A stretch of 64,000 nucleotides of DNA, from contig NZ_JAAMQZ010000012.1 in the NCBI RefSeq assembly GCF_013522825.1, positions 62,001 to 126,000 on the forward strand, written 5' to 3'. Positions 26,882-35,663 of this stretch are shown in pieces (the first letter of the stretch is position 1; each line of letters starts with the position of its first letter). The stretch is from Stutzerimonas stutzeri (GTDB lineage: Bacteria; Pseudomonadota; Gammaproteobacteria; Pseudomonadales; Pseudomonadaceae). The notes under the pieces are model-generated. The model made no database searches and was not told the origin of the DNA. It saw only the letters and a program-made list of their open reading frames with translations. Position numbers and translations under genes: made by a program.

Positions 26882-28119
26882 CCATGAACGAATTGCATCC
26901 AGAAACACTCGGCGGTATCCGTGTCCTCGACATGACCCGGGTGATAGCCGGCCCTTACGCCGGGCAGATTCTTGCCGACCTCGGCGCCGAGGTGATCAAG
27001 GTCGAACGCCAGGGTGAAGGCGACGACATCCGCCGCATCGGCCCCCCTTGGATCAAGGGCACCGAAGGCCAGTCGCACCAGGAATCCACCTACAGCCAGG
27101 CGGCCAACCGCAACAAACGCTCGATCACCGTGGACTTCGCCCAGGCCGAAGGCGCCGGGCTTATCCGCCAACTGGTGGCCAACTGCGACGTGCTGCTGGA
27201 GAACTACCGCACCGGCACCCTGGCCAAATACGGCCTGGGCTACGACGATCTGAAGCGAATCAATCCACGGCTGATCTACTGCTCGATCACCGGCTTCGGT
27301 CAGACCGGCCCCTACGCCAACCGCTCCGGCTATGACTACTTGGCTCAGGCCATGGCCGGGGTGATGTCGGTGACCGGTCATCGCGACGGAGAACCCGGCG
27401 ACGGGCCGATGCGCGTAGGCATCCCGGTGGCGGATATCTGCGCCGGCCTGTACGCCGCAATCGGCGTGCTCGGTGCGCTCAACCACCGCCACGCCAGCGG
27501 CGAGGGCCAGCACATCGACGTATCGTTGTTCGACTCCCAGGTCGCCACCCTGCTCAACACCTTCTCCGCCTGGTTCAACGGCGGCCAGGAACTGGGCCGC
27601 ACCGGCAACGATCACCCGAGCGCCTCGCCCTACGGCGTCTACCAGGTGGATGACGGCTACATCCTGATCGCCACCTTCAACGACCGCGAGTTCATCCGCC
27701 TGGCCAAGGCCGTGGGGCGCGAGGACTGGGTCGAGGATCCGCTCTTCGCCAAGAACGGCGCACGGGTAGCCAACCGCAAGGAACTCTCGAAACAGCTCAC
27801 CGAAGCCCTGCGCGGCCGCAGCAAGGATCAGTGGATCGAGCACCTGAATGCCAACACCGTGTCCTGCGGGCCGATCAACGGCATGGCCGACCTGGAACAT
27901 GATCCCCATGTGATCGAGCGCGAAATGATTGTCACCCAGCAGCATCCGCTGAACGGCAGCGTGCGCAGTGCGGCCAGCCCCATGCGTTTCTCGGCCACAC
28001 CGGTGCAATACAAGCTGCCGCCACCCGCCATCGGCGAACACACCGACAGCGTGCTCGGCGAATGGCTCGGCCTTTCTGCCGCGCAGATCGCCGACCTGCG
28101 CCAGCGCAACGTGATCTGA
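26878..28119 (+). CDS. class III CoA-transferase (CaiB/BaiF family)
   Basis: A 413-residue class III CoA-transferase. The N-terminus has GGIRVLDMTRVIAGPYAGQ and ADLGAEVIKVERQGEGDDIR. The catalytic Asp lies in MRVGIPVADICAGLYAAIG. It moves CoA from one acyl-CoA to an acid and so could activate the substrate without ATP. That matters because the ligase gene of the island is interrupted. The family also contains 2-methylacyl-CoA racemases, but the motifs favour transferase. The ATG overlaps the SDR stop (ATGA); a second ATG lies 6 bp later. It is the third gene of its operon. Confidence 0.88.
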   Translation: MTMNELHPETLGGIRVLDMTRVIAGPYAGQILADLGAEVIKVERQGEGDDIRRIGPPWIKGTEGQSHQESTYSQAANRNKRSITVDFAQAEGAGLIRQLVANCDVLLENYRTGTLAKYGLGYDDLKRINPRLIYCSITGFGQTGPYANRSGYDYLAQAMAGVMSVTGHRDGEPGDGPMRVGIPVADICAGLYAAIGVLGALNHRHASGEGQHIDVSLFDSQVATLLNTFSAWFNGGQELGRTGNDHPSASPYGVYQVDDGYILIATFNDREFIRLAKAVGREDWVEDPLFAKNGARVANRKELSKQLTEALRGRSKDQWIEHLNANTVSCGPINGMADLEHDPHVIEREMIVTQQHPLNGSVRSAASPMRFSATPVQYKLPPPAIGEHTDSVLGEWLGLSAAQIADLRQRNVI

Positions 28120-28129
28120 GGAAGCCATC

Positions 28130-29287
28130 GTGACCAGTGCCTTCAACTTCAACCCGCTCGTGCTGCCCGCCAGCCTCGAGCCCCTGCGCCAAGAGGTTCG
28201 CGCCTTCCTCGCCGAAGCCTCGCCGGCATGGTCCGGCTGGAAAATCGGCCACTCCTGGACCGGCTTCGACCGCGAGTTCAGCCGTGCAGTCGGCAAGCGT
28301 GGCTGGATCGGCATGACCTGGCCGACAGCCTATGGCGGCCATGAACGCTCCGGCCTGGAGCGCTACGTGATGGTCGAGGAAATGCTCGCCGCCGGCGCGC
28401 CCCTGGGTGCCCACTGGTTCGGCGACCGCCAGAGCGGGCCGCTGCTGCTGCGCCTGGGCACGGAGGCGCAACGTCAGCGCTTCCTGCCACTGATCGCCAG
28501 GGGCGAGGCATCATTCTGCATCGGCCTGAGCGAACCGGATTCCGGCTCCGACCTGGCCTCGCTGCGCTCGCGCGCCACCCGTGTCGAAGGTGGCTGGCGC
28601 CTAAACGGGCGCAAGGTCTGGACCACCAATGCGCACCTGTGCGACTTCATGATCGGCTTGTTTCGCACGGGTGGCTCAGCCGACGAGAAACACAAGGGCC
28701 TGTCGCAGTTCCTCATCGACATGCGCTCATCCGGCATCGAAGTGCGCCCCATCCACGACCTGACCGGCGAGGCCCACTTCAACGAGGTGACCTTCGATGA
28801 CGTATTTGTCGCCGACGACATGATCGTTGGCCGCGAGGGTGATGGCTGGGCGCAGGCCAGTGGCGAACTGGCCTTCGAGCGCAGCCAGCCGGATCGCTAC
28901 ATGAGTGCCTTCCCGCTGCTGCCGCTGACCATTGACGCCCTGCGTGCGAACGGCAGCGACGACCGCCTGGCCGCCCGCCGCCTCGGCGAAGCCGTGGCCG
29001 AGATCGCCGTCCTGCGGGAAATGTCGCTGTCGATCGTCGGGCAACTGCAGGATGGTCACTCCCCCGCCAGGGAAGCCGCCCTGGTGAAAGACCTTGGCAA
29101 CATCCACGAGCAGCGCATGCCGGATCTGGTTCGCGAGTTGCTGGACTGCCCGTCGAGTATTGCCTGCGGCGACCAGCTCAGCGAGCTGCAGGCGTTCCTC
29201 GTGCAGAACGCCCCCTCTTTCTCCCTGCGCGGCGGCACCCGGGAAATCCTGCGCGGCATCATCGCCAAGGGGCTTGGACTTAAATGA
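28130..29287 (+). CDS. acyl-CoA dehydrogenase (large-type subunit of a probable pair)
   Basis: A 385-residue acyl-CoA dehydrogenase. It starts with GTG, with GAGGAA 7 nt upstream. The middle domain has IGLSEPDSGSDLASLRSRAT and the C-terminus ends APSFSLRGGTREILRGIIAK, the FAD-contacting R-x-G-T stretch. Its stop overlaps the ATG of a second, shorter ACAD gene. Such adjacent pairs form alpha2beta2 dehydrogenases in steroid and bile-acid side-chain oxidation (ChsE1-ChsE2 type). It likely introduces an alpha-beta double bond into a bulky acyl-CoA and passes electrons to ETF. Confidence 0.87.
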   Translation: MTSAFNFNPLVLPASLEPLRQEVRAFLAEASPAWSGWKIGHSWTGFDREFSRAVGKRGWIGMTWPTAYGGHERSGLERYVMVEEMLAAGAPLGAHWFGDRQSGPLLLRLGTEAQRQRFLPLIARGEASFCIGLSEPDSGSDLASLRSRATRVEGGWRLNGRKVWTTNAHLCDFMIGLFRTGGSADEKHKGLSQFLIDMRSSGIEVRPIHDLTGEAHFNEVTFDDVFVADDMIVGREGDGWAQASGELAFERSQPDRYMSAFPLLPLTIDALRANGSDDRLAARRLGEAVAEIAVLREMSLSIVGQLQDGHSPAREAALVKDLGNIHEQRMPDLVRELLDCPSSIACGDQLSELQAFLVQNAPSFSLRGGTREILRGIIAKGLGLK

Positions 29288-30339
29288 GTAACAGTGAAAT
29301 GAACATCAGCGAAATGCTCGCCGAACAGGTGCAGCGCCTGTTCGCCGACCGCATCAACCGCGAGGCCTGGGTCGATGCCGAGGATGGCCAACTGAACCAG
29401 GGCCTCTGGCAGGACGTCGAGGCCTTGGGCATCACCCTCGCCCTCGGCAGCGAGGACGCCGGCGGCGCCGGCCTCAGCTGGGCCGAGAGCGAGCCGATGC
29501 TGCGCCTCTGCGGCACCCACGCCACGCCGCTGCCGGTCGGTGAAACCAGCATTGCCGCCTGGGCGCTATCCCGTGCGGGGCTGGAGGTACCGCAAGGCAT
29601 GCTGGCCATCTGCGACGAAGTCTTCCAGCTGGACGCCCTCGGCAGGCTGCAAGGCCAGGCTGCCCAGGTGAGCTGGCTGCCAATGGCCGGCCATGTGCTG
29701 CTCGCCGCCCAGCGCGAGGGCCTCATGCATCTCTGCCTGGTACGCAGCGACGCCGGGCATCAACAGGCCATCGACACGCTCGACCGCCTGCCCTGCGCCC
29801 GCTTCGAACTGGAAGACGCCATCCCCCTGCAAAGCGCCACGGCGCCGTTCCTCGACGAGCTGGGTCTGCGCCCCTATCTCGCCACGCTGCGCGGCATGCA
29901 GATGGCAGGAGCTCTAACCCAGGTGCTCGATCTCTGTGTGGAATACGCCAACACCCGCGTGCAGTTCGGCAGGCCAATCGGCAAGTTCCAGGCGATCCAG
30001 CAAATGGTCGCCGAACTTGCCTCCCAGACTGCCGCCGCCCAGGTCGCCGGCCTCTATGCCGCCCGCCAGGTGGATGCCGGCAACGCCAGCTACGGCGCCG
30101 CTGTGGCCAAGAGCCTGGTCGGCCGCGCCGCTACCCGCGCGGCCGCCATCGCTCACCAGGTGTTCGGCGCCATCGGCGTAACCGACGAGCACAGCCTGCA
30201 CTACTACACCCGCCGTCTCTGGCAATGGCGGGCCGAGGCCGGCAGCGAGCATTGGTGGTCGGAGCGGATTGGCCGGCAGGTGCTGGCACAGGATGGCACC
30301 CAGCTATGGCAGCGACTGACCACACCTGTCAGCGCATGA
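29284..30339 (+). CDS. acyl-CoA dehydrogenase-like subunit (small, divergent)
   Basis: A 351-residue ACAD-like protein with the C-terminal helical domain best conserved (ANTRVQFGRPIGKFQAIQQM; GAIGVTDEHSLHYYTRRLWQ). The middle domain is reduced: the usual TEP/SDSGSD loop is absent. It overlaps the preceding ACAD by 4 bp. It is predicted to be the partner subunit of a heteromeric dehydrogenase and possibly inactive alone. Last gene of the operon started by DUF35; a hairpin follows. Confidence 0.82.
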   Translation: MSNSEMNISEMLAEQVQRLFADRINREAWVDAEDGQLNQGLWQDVEALGITLALGSEDAGGAGLSWAESEPMLRLCGTHATPLPVGETSIAAWALSRAGLEVPQGMLAICDEVFQLDALGRLQGQAAQVSWLPMAGHVLLAAQREGLMHLCLVRSDAGHQQAIDTLDRLPCARFELEDAIPLQSATAPFLDELGLRPYLATLRGMQMAGALTQVLDLCVEYANTRVQFGRPIGKFQAIQQMVAELASQTAAAQVAGLYAARQVDAGNASYGAAVAKSLVGRAATRAAAIAHQVFGAIGVTDEHSLHYYTRRLWQWRAEAGSEHWWSERIGRQVLAQDGTQLWQRLTTPVSA

Positions 30340-30345
30340 AACGAG

Positions 30346-30369
30346 CGCCCCTCTTTTGGTGGAGGGGCG
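30346..30369 (+). terminator. weak terminator-like hairpin after the ACAD operon
   Basis: CGCCCCTC and GAGGGGCG form an 8-bp stem with an 8-nt loop, 7 bp after the operon stop. No T tract follows. The rest of the 30340-30559 gap shows no gene that I can support. Confidence 0.45.
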
Positions 30370-30559
30370 AACTCCTCTAGCCGGCTTTATCCTGAAACGC
30401 GGAACAGCACTAATCTGGCCGTCTACAAACCAGACTCCAGACCTCCGCCTGCGCCCTTATGCAGATCAAGCGAAGGAGCCAGCCTGCTGGTCATGATCGT
30501 CGATAGCCGATCACCTATTGGTCGGCCACAGCGCGCAGGCACACACAAAACGAATACGC

Positions 30560-30931
30560 TCAGCGCTTGCCAGCCAGCGTTATCGAAACCGACTCGGTGA
30601 AGCGCAGGGCGTGCGGTTTATCCACCTCCACTTCAGCGTAACGCACACGCGGATCCCGCATCGCCAAATCGAGAATCTCCTGAGTCAGGCGTTCCAGCAA
30701 GGCGAAACGATTGCCCTCGACATGGCCGATGATCGCCTTGGTGATGGTGCGATAGTTCAATGCATGTTCGATATCGTTGTCCCGCACCGCCTCGGCGGCG
30801 GGATAAAGAATAGTCAGGTTAATCAGCACATCCTGCTTATTGAGAATCTCCTCTTCCTTGATGCCGATATGGGTGCGCAAACTCAGATTCTTGACACGGA
30901 TGCGCGCCATGCCAGGTTGTAGGCCCGCCAT
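30560..30931 (-). CDS. folX: dihydroneopterin triphosphate 2'-epimerase
   Basis: A 123-residue FolB/FolX-fold protein: [20 protein letters not shown] at the N-terminus, [20 protein letters not shown] and [12 protein letters not shown], then [13 protein letters not shown]. The residues after IGIKEEE and the order with folE match Pseudomonas FolX rather than FolB. It epimerises dihydroneopterin triphosphate in pterin metabolism. It starts 3 bp after the folE stop. The start could also be at the internal ATG 30910. These two genes look like housekeeping neighbours rather than pathway genes. Confidence 0.88.
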   Translation of the reverse strand: MAGLQPGMARIRVKNLSLRTHIGIKEEEILNKQDVLINLTILYPAAEAVRDNDIEHALNYRTITKAIIGHVEGNRFALLERLTQEILDLAMRDPRVRYAEVEVDKPHALRFTESVSITLAGKR

Positions 30932-30934
30932 TGG

Positions 30935-31492
30935 CTACTTTCGTCCGATCAGTTGGAGGAACTCGCTGCGGGTTGCCGGGTTGTTGCGGAACTCACCGAG
31001 CATCACCGAGGTGACCATGGACGAGTTCTGCTTCTCCACACCGCGCATCATCATGCACATGTGCTGCGCCTCGATCACCACCGCCACGCCGAGGGCGCCG
31101 GTGACCTGTTCGATGGCTTCGGCGATCTGCCGGCTGAGATTTTCCTGGATCTGCAGGCGGCGGGCGAACATGTCGACGATGCGCGCCACCTTGGACAGGC
31201 CGAGCACCTTGCCGTTGGGAATGTAGGCGACGTGAGCCTTGCCGATGAACGGCAGCAGATGATGCTCGCACAGCGAGTACAGCTCGATGTTCTTCACCAA
31301 CACCATTTCGCTGTTGTCGGAGCTGAACAGTGCGCCGTTGGTGACTTCCTCCAGCGTCTGCCGGTAGCCGTGACAGAGGTACTGCATGGCCTTGGCAGCG
31401 CGCTTGGGGGTGTCCAGCAGGCCTTCACGAGCGGGGTTCTCCCCGATACCGAGCAATATCTCCCGGTAGTGCTGGGGCATGGATTCGCTCAT
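30935..31492 (-). CDS. folE: GTP cyclohydrolase I
   Basis: A 185-residue FolE when started at ATG 31492, which has GGGAGAG 7 nt upstream. Zinc-ligand and active-site motifs are [20 protein letters not shown] and [20 protein letters not shown]. It converts GTP to dihydroneopterin triphosphate, which FolX then epimerises. A longer frame begins at 31534 but has no better ribosome site. Gene order folE-folX is common in Pseudomonas. Confidence 0.95.
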   Translation of the reverse strand: MSESMPQHYREILLGIGENPAREGLLDTPKRAAKAMQYLCHGYRQTLEEVTNGALFSSDNSEMVLVKNIELYSLCEHHLLPFIGKAHVAYIPNGKVLGLSKVARIVDMFARRLQIQENLSRQIAEAIEQVTGALGVAVVIEAQHMCMMMRGVEKQNSSMVTSVMLGEFRNNPATRSEFLQLIGRK

Positions 31493-31552
31493 CAGCATCT
31501 CTCCCATTGATCTCATTGAACAGGCGCCCGGCAAACGCCGGGCGCTTCAGCC

Positions 31553-32740
31553 TCAGATGCTCTTGAGGATGGTGACCACCCCGGCGCCCCCCAGGCCGAT
31601 GTTGTGCTGCAGGGCGACGCGGGCATTCTCCACCTGGCGATCACCAGCCTGGCCGCGCAGGTGCCAGGTCAGCTCGGTAATCTGCGCCAGGCCGGTGGCG
31701 CCCAGGGGATGGCCCTTGGACAACAGGCCGCCGGACGGGTTGGTGACCACACGACCGCCATAGGTATTCTGTCCGTCGAGAACGAATTTCTCGGCACCAC
31801 CCTCCTCGCACACGCCGAGCGCCTCATAGGTGATGACCTCGTTGGGCGAGAAACAGTCGTGCAACTCGAGTACATCGATGTCCTCCGCCCCCACGCCGGC
31901 CTGCTCATAGGCCTGGGCCGCCGCGCGACGGGTCATGCCCGCGCCGACCACGTTGAGCATGCTGCCGGAATCGAAGCTATCGGCCGTGTCGGTGGTTAGG
32001 CTCATGCCGGCGATTTCCACGCAGTTGCGCAGGCCATGCTTGCGCGCATACGCCTCGGAAACCACCACCACAGCTGCCCCGCCACAGGTTGGCGGGCAGC
32101 ACATCAGGCGCGTGACCGGGCCGAAGATCTGCGGCGAGGTCATCACCTGCTCCAGGGTCAGCGGCTCGGTGAACAGTGCATAAGGGTTGCGCAGCGCATG
32201 GCTGCGCGCCTTGACCGAAACGCGGCCGAACAGATGGGCGGAAACGTTGTACTTCTCCAGGTATTCGGCACCCGCACCGCCGAAGTACTGCGGCCCGCTC
32301 GGGGCGTTGTCGTCCCAGCCACGGATCTTGCGCACCGCCTCGTCGATCTTCACCGTGATCGGTGTGCGCAGCGCCGCGTCACCGGTGGACATGGCCCCCG
32401 GGTTCATCTGCTCGAAGCCGACCGCCAGGGCCACGTCGACCACACCGCTGGCCACAGCCTGACGCGCCAGGAACAAGGCAGAAGATCCACTGGCACAGGC
32501 ATTGTTGACGTTGATTACCGGAATGCCGGTGATGCCGACACGGTACAACGCGGTCTGCCCGGAACAGGTGTCCCCGGCAACGAAGCCGGCGAAGGCCTGC
32601 TGCACTTCGGAATAGTCGATGCCGGCGTCCTTCAGCGCCAGGGCGGCGGCATCGCCCCCCATCACGTCATACATCTCGCTCTTGCCGGGCTTGGTGAACT
32701 TGACCATCCCCACACCGGCGACCAGTACCTTGTTGCTCAT
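31553..32740 (-). CDS. SCP2-type thiolase (lipid-transfer-protein thiolase)
   Basis: A 395-residue thiolase of the SCP-x/SCP2 branch. The nucleophile Cys82 lies in NVNNACASGSSALF. The HDCFS motif replaces NEAF and supplies a second Cys, SKGHPLGATG carries the His, and the C-terminal HNIGLGGAG replaces the usual C-x-G. That residue set is typical of SCP2 thiolases acting on branched or steroid-like 3-ketoacyl-CoAs. Because the nucleophilic Cys is kept, thiolysis is more likely than the retro-aldol reaction of Ltp2-type relatives. It lies 44 bp after an SDR gene on the same strand. Confidence 0.87.
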   Translation of the reverse strand: MSNKVLVAGVGMVKFTKPGKSEMYDVMGGDAAALALKDAGIDYSEVQQAFAGFVAGDTCSGQTALYRVGITGIPVINVNNACASGSSALFLARQAVASGVVDVALAVGFEQMNPGAMSTGDAALRTPITVKIDEAVRKIRGWDDNAPSGPQYFGGAGAEYLEKYNVSAHLFGRVSVKARSHALRNPYALFTEPLTLEQVMTSPQIFGPVTRLMCCPPTCGGAAVVVVSEAYARKHGLRNCVEIAGMSLTTDTADSFDSGSMLNVVGAGMTRRAAAQAYEQAGVGAEDIDVLELHDCFSPNEVITYEALGVCEEGGAEKFVLDGQNTYGGRVVTNPSGGLLSKGHPLGATGLAQITELTWHLRGQAGDRQVENARVALQHNIGLGGAGVVTILKSI

Positions 32741-32784
32741 GTCGTACTCCTAGGGGCCACACGCCCCGTCTCTCTGCAGGGCTG

Positions 32785-33648
32785 TTACTTGGCGAAGTCC
32801 ATGATGGTCAACGCCGCCTCGGGGCGGAACACCTTGCTCTCGGCCGCCGCCAGGCTGCGGGCATCAAAGGCCGCATCCTTGCCACCACCGGGAATGCCCT
32901 CGGCCGATACCAGCTTCAGCTCGCGCACACTCTGCCCGGAAGCGAACAGGCAATGGCCGGTGCGCTGGCCGGACAGTTCGCTGACCATGTACAGCACCAC
33001 CTGTGCCACGAACTCGGGTGCCATCTCGGCCTTGGTCGCCTCGTCCATCAACGGCGCGGTGAGGGCGGAAATGGCAGCCGGCGCCAGGGTCCAGACGCGG
33101 ATACCGAACTTGGCCCCCTCGATGGCCAGCACGTTGGACAACCCCCAGGCACCGCACTTGGCCGCCGCATAGTTGCTCTGGCCGAAGTTCCCCACCAACC
33201 CCGAAGTGGAGGCGGTATTGACGATCACCCCACCGCCGTTTTCCTTCATCCAGGCGAAGACCGGCTGGGTGACGGCGTACATACTCTTCAGGTTGACCTT
33301 GAGCACCGCGTCCCAGTCTTCCTCGGCCAGTTTGAGGAACGACTTGTCGCGCAGGATGCCGGCATTGTTGATCAGGATATCGGCACGACCGAACGCATCC
33401 AGGGCGGTGGTCAACAGCGACTGGCCACCCTCCACCGTGGAGATGTCCCGGGTATGCGCCACGGCGCGGCCACCGGCGGCGCGCACGGCTGCGACCACCG
33501 CCTCGGCGGTATAGCCGCCGCTCTCGTCACGCCCCAGGTCGTTGACCACCACGGCCGCGCCCTCAGCCGCCAGGAGCTGTGCATAAGAGGCACCCAGGCC
33601 ACGCCCAGCACCGGTGATGATCGCGACTTTTCCTTCAAGTAGAGCCAT
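32785..33648 (-). CDS. MFE-2-like short-chain dehydrogenase
   Basis: A 287-residue SDR started at ATG 33648 with GGAG 8 nt upstream. Motifs are TGAGRGLG near residue 12, VVVNDLGRDESGG, INNAG and NYAAAKCG. The VVVNDLG signature and length match the (3R)-hydroxyacyl-CoA dehydrogenase part of peroxisomal multifunctional enzyme 2. The hydratase-2 gene starts divergently 240 bp away, across operator O8. It probably oxidises (3R)-hydroxyacyl-CoA to the 3-keto form, which the downstream SCP2-type thiolase would cleave. Confidence 0.85.
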   Translation of the reverse strand: MALLEGKVAIITGAGRGLGASYAQLLAAEGAAVVVNDLGRDESGGYTAEAVVAAVRAAGGRAVAHTRDISTVEGGQSLLTTALDAFGRADILINNAGILRDKSFLKLAEEDWDAVLKVNLKSMYAVTQPVFAWMKENGGGVIVNTASTSGLVGNFGQSNYAAAKCGAWGLSNVLAIEGAKFGIRVWTLAPAAISALTAPLMDEATKAEMAPEFVAQVVLYMVSELSGQRTGHCLFASGQSVRELKLVSAEGIPGGGKDAAFDARSLAAAESKVFRPEAALTIMDFAK

Positions 33649-33813
33649 TGTCTGTCTCCAGAATGTTCTTGTTTGGGCGGGCTTCGGCCCTTGCCCGGAG
33701 GTCTCTCCGCGCTTCGGCACGGGAGTTCCGGCACCATGAGCCAACTGAAATGCCGTCATGAAAAGCAGATCAAGCACCCGCATTCAATGCCCAACACGGG
33801 CATACTACATTAT

Positions 33814-33836
33814 GTAACTGACTGTTTGACAGTTTT
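33814..33836. promoter_or_regulatory. island operator O8 (SDR-thiolase / MaoC operon)
   Basis: Arms GTAACTGAC and GACAGTTTT with a 5-bp spacer between two divergent operons. The right arm contains TTGACA (33827-33832), a -35-like box for the plus-strand MaoC gene. Confidence 0.75.
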
Positions 33837-33887
33837 CAATCGAAGCGTAATGCTAGAGACCAGAAACGGCCCACCGAGGAATACGAC

Positions 33888-34757
33888 GTGCCTCTCGACT
33901 ACCAACGCATCAAGAACTGGCCCATCGGCGAAGGCCGGCAGAGCTACAGCACTCGCGACACCATCCTCTATGCCCTGGGCGTAGGCGCCGCGACCAGCAA
34001 CCCGCTGCCTGCCGAAGACCTGCAATTCGTCTACGAGAAAGGCCTCAAGGCCCTGCCGACCATGGCCACCATCATGGCCAGTGGCGAGTTCTGGATGGCC
34101 GATCCGCAAGCCGGCATCGACCTGAGCAAGGTGTTGCACGGCGAGCAGTTCCTGCGCATCCACAAGCCCCTGCCAGCACAGGGCACCCTGATCGGCCGTG
34201 ACAGCGTCGACGAGATCTACGACAAGGGCGCGGACAAGGGTGCGGTGATGTACATGTCGCGCCGCATCTACGATGCCGACACCGAAGAGCTGTTGGCCAC
34301 GTCCAGCTGGTCCACCTTCATGCGCGGCAATGGCGGCTTCGGCGGCACCGCCGAAGGCCAGCCCAGACCCCATGCGCTGCCGGAAGACCGCCCCTTCGAC
34401 CTCAGCATCGAGCTGCCCAGTCGTCCGGAGCAGGCGACCATCTACCGCCTCTCCGGCGATCTCAACCCGCTGCACATCGACCCGGCCTTCGCCGCCCGGG
34501 CGGGGTTCGACAAACCGATTCTGCACGGCATGAGCAGCTACGGCATGGCGGGTCGGGCGCTGGTCAAACTGTTGTGCGACAACCAGCCCGAACGCCTGCA
34601 GGTGCTCAACCTGCGCTTCGCCGCGCCCATGTACCCGGGCGAAACACTCAAGCTCGAAGTGTGGCTGGAAGGCCCGGGCAAAGCCGGTTTCCGGGCGCGC
34701 GTGGTAGAGCGCGACCTGGTCATTCTCAACAATGGCTACGTGGAATTCGCTGCCTAG
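33888..34757 (+). CDS. (R)-specific enoyl-CoA hydratase 2 (MaoC/MFE-2 type)
   Basis: A 289-residue double hot-dog hydratase starting with GTG, preceded by GAGGA at 8 nt. The catalytic hydratase-2 motif is complete in the C-terminal half: SGDLNPLHIDPAFAARAGF, followed by KPILHG, with the Asp/His pair. It hydrates a trans-2-enoyl-CoA to the (3R)-hydroxyacyl-CoA. First gene of the operon with an enoyl-CoA hydratase and a second, degenerate MaoC protein. It pairs with the MFE-2-like SDRs. Confidence 0.88.
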   Translation: MPLDYQRIKNWPIGEGRQSYSTRDTILYALGVGAATSNPLPAEDLQFVYEKGLKALPTMATIMASGEFWMADPQAGIDLSKVLHGEQFLRIHKPLPAQGTLIGRDSVDEIYDKGADKGAVMYMSRRIYDADTEELLATSSWSTFMRGNGGFGGTAEGQPRPHALPEDRPFDLSIELPSRPEQATIYRLSGDLNPLHIDPAFAARAGFDKPILHGMSSYGMAGRALVKLLCDNQPERLQVLNLRFAAPMYPGETLKLEVWLEGPGKAGFRARVVERDLVILNNGYVEFAA

Positions 34758-34777
34758 CCGCCTCGAGGAATAACAAG

Positions 34778-35578
34778 ATGAACTACTCGGAAATCACTTA
34801 CGAAGTCCTCGGCCCGGTAGCCAGGATCTGCCACAATCGCCCGGCCCAGGCCAACGCGGAAACCGAGAACCTGCTGGCCGAGCTTGACCACGCCCTGGAC
34901 TGCGCCAAGCGCGACGACACCATCCGCGTGCTGATCATCGGCGCCAACGGCAAGCATTTCTCCGCCGGCCACGACCTGATGGACGGCATGGAAAAGCGCG
35001 GCGACTACTCGCCCGAACAGCACTGGCTGTGGGAAAGCGAGCACTACCTGGGCAACGCCCTGCGCATCTGGGACTTCCCCAAGCCGACCATCGCCCAGGT
35101 ACAGGGTGCCTGCATCGCCGGCGGCTTCATGGTCGCCAACATGTGCGACATGCTGGTCGCCGCCGACGATGCCTTCTTCAGCGATCCGGTGGGTCACAGC
35201 CTGGCCGCCGCCTCGGTGGAAGCTTTGGTACACCCCTGGGTGATGGGTACACGCAAGGCCAAGGAGTTCCTCTTCACCGGCCAGCGTCTGCCAGCCGCCG
35301 AGGCCAAGGAGTGGGGCATGGTCAACCATGTGGTTCCCCGCGCCGACCTGGAGCAGTTCACCCTGGATCTGGCCAATCGCATCGCCGCAGCCCCCCCCAT
35401 CGGCATTCGCATGCTCAAGCGCTCGCTCAACCGCACGGCGGACATCATGGGCTTCCGCAACTCGATCATGGCGCATTTCGACACCCACATCCTCAGCACC
35501 TCGACCAAGGAGCACTTCGAGGTCGCGGCCGCCGGCATGCGGGCATCGATGGAAGCGGCCAAGAAAGCCCAGTCCTGA
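34778..35578 (+). CDS. enoyl-CoA hydratase/isomerase (crotonase family)
   Basis: A 266-residue crotonase-fold protein started at ATG 34778 with GAGGAA upstream. Oxyanion-hole motifs are NGKHFSAGHDL near residue 55 and QGACIAGGFMVANMCDMLVA. The position of the usual second catalytic Glu is taken by the FSDPVGHSLAAAS region, so the reaction could be hydration, isomerisation or ring C-C cleavage. It follows the hydratase-2 gene by 20 bp. The presence of both crotonase and MaoC hydratases in one operon suggests two different double bonds are handled. Confidence 0.85.
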   Translation: MNYSEITYEVLGPVARICHNRPAQANAETENLLAELDHALDCAKRDDTIRVLIIGANGKHFSAGHDLMDGMEKRGDYSPEQHWLWESEHYLGNALRIWDFPKPTIAQVQGACIAGGFMVANMCDMLVAADDAFFSDPVGHSLAAASVEALVHPWVMGTRKAKEFLFTGQRLPAAEAKEWGMVNHVVPRADLEQFTLDLANRIAAAPPIGIRMLKRSLNRTADIMGFRNSIMAHFDTHILSTSTKEHFEVAAAGMRASMEAAKKAQS

Positions 35579-35597
35579 TCAGAAAAATACGTGCCGT

Positions 35598-35619
35598 CGC
35601 TCCCGCACAGGCGGGAGCG
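35598..35619. repeat. REP-like intercistronic hairpin
   Basis: CGCTCCCGC-ACAG-GCGGGAGCG is a perfect 9-bp stem with a 4-nt loop. It lies between the crotonase and degenerate MaoC genes, has no T tract, and resembles Pseudomonas REP elements that modulate mRNA stability. Confidence 0.6.
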
Positions 35620-35663
35620 CAGGTGCGCTGGTATGCCCCCTTCAACTGCTCCGGAGTTTCCAG

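Noticed and set aside
26878..28119. 2-Methylacyl-CoA racemase
   Set aside because: It is in the same superfamily, but the GxRVLDMTRVIAGP start and the VADICAG Asp stretch fit CoA-transferases better.
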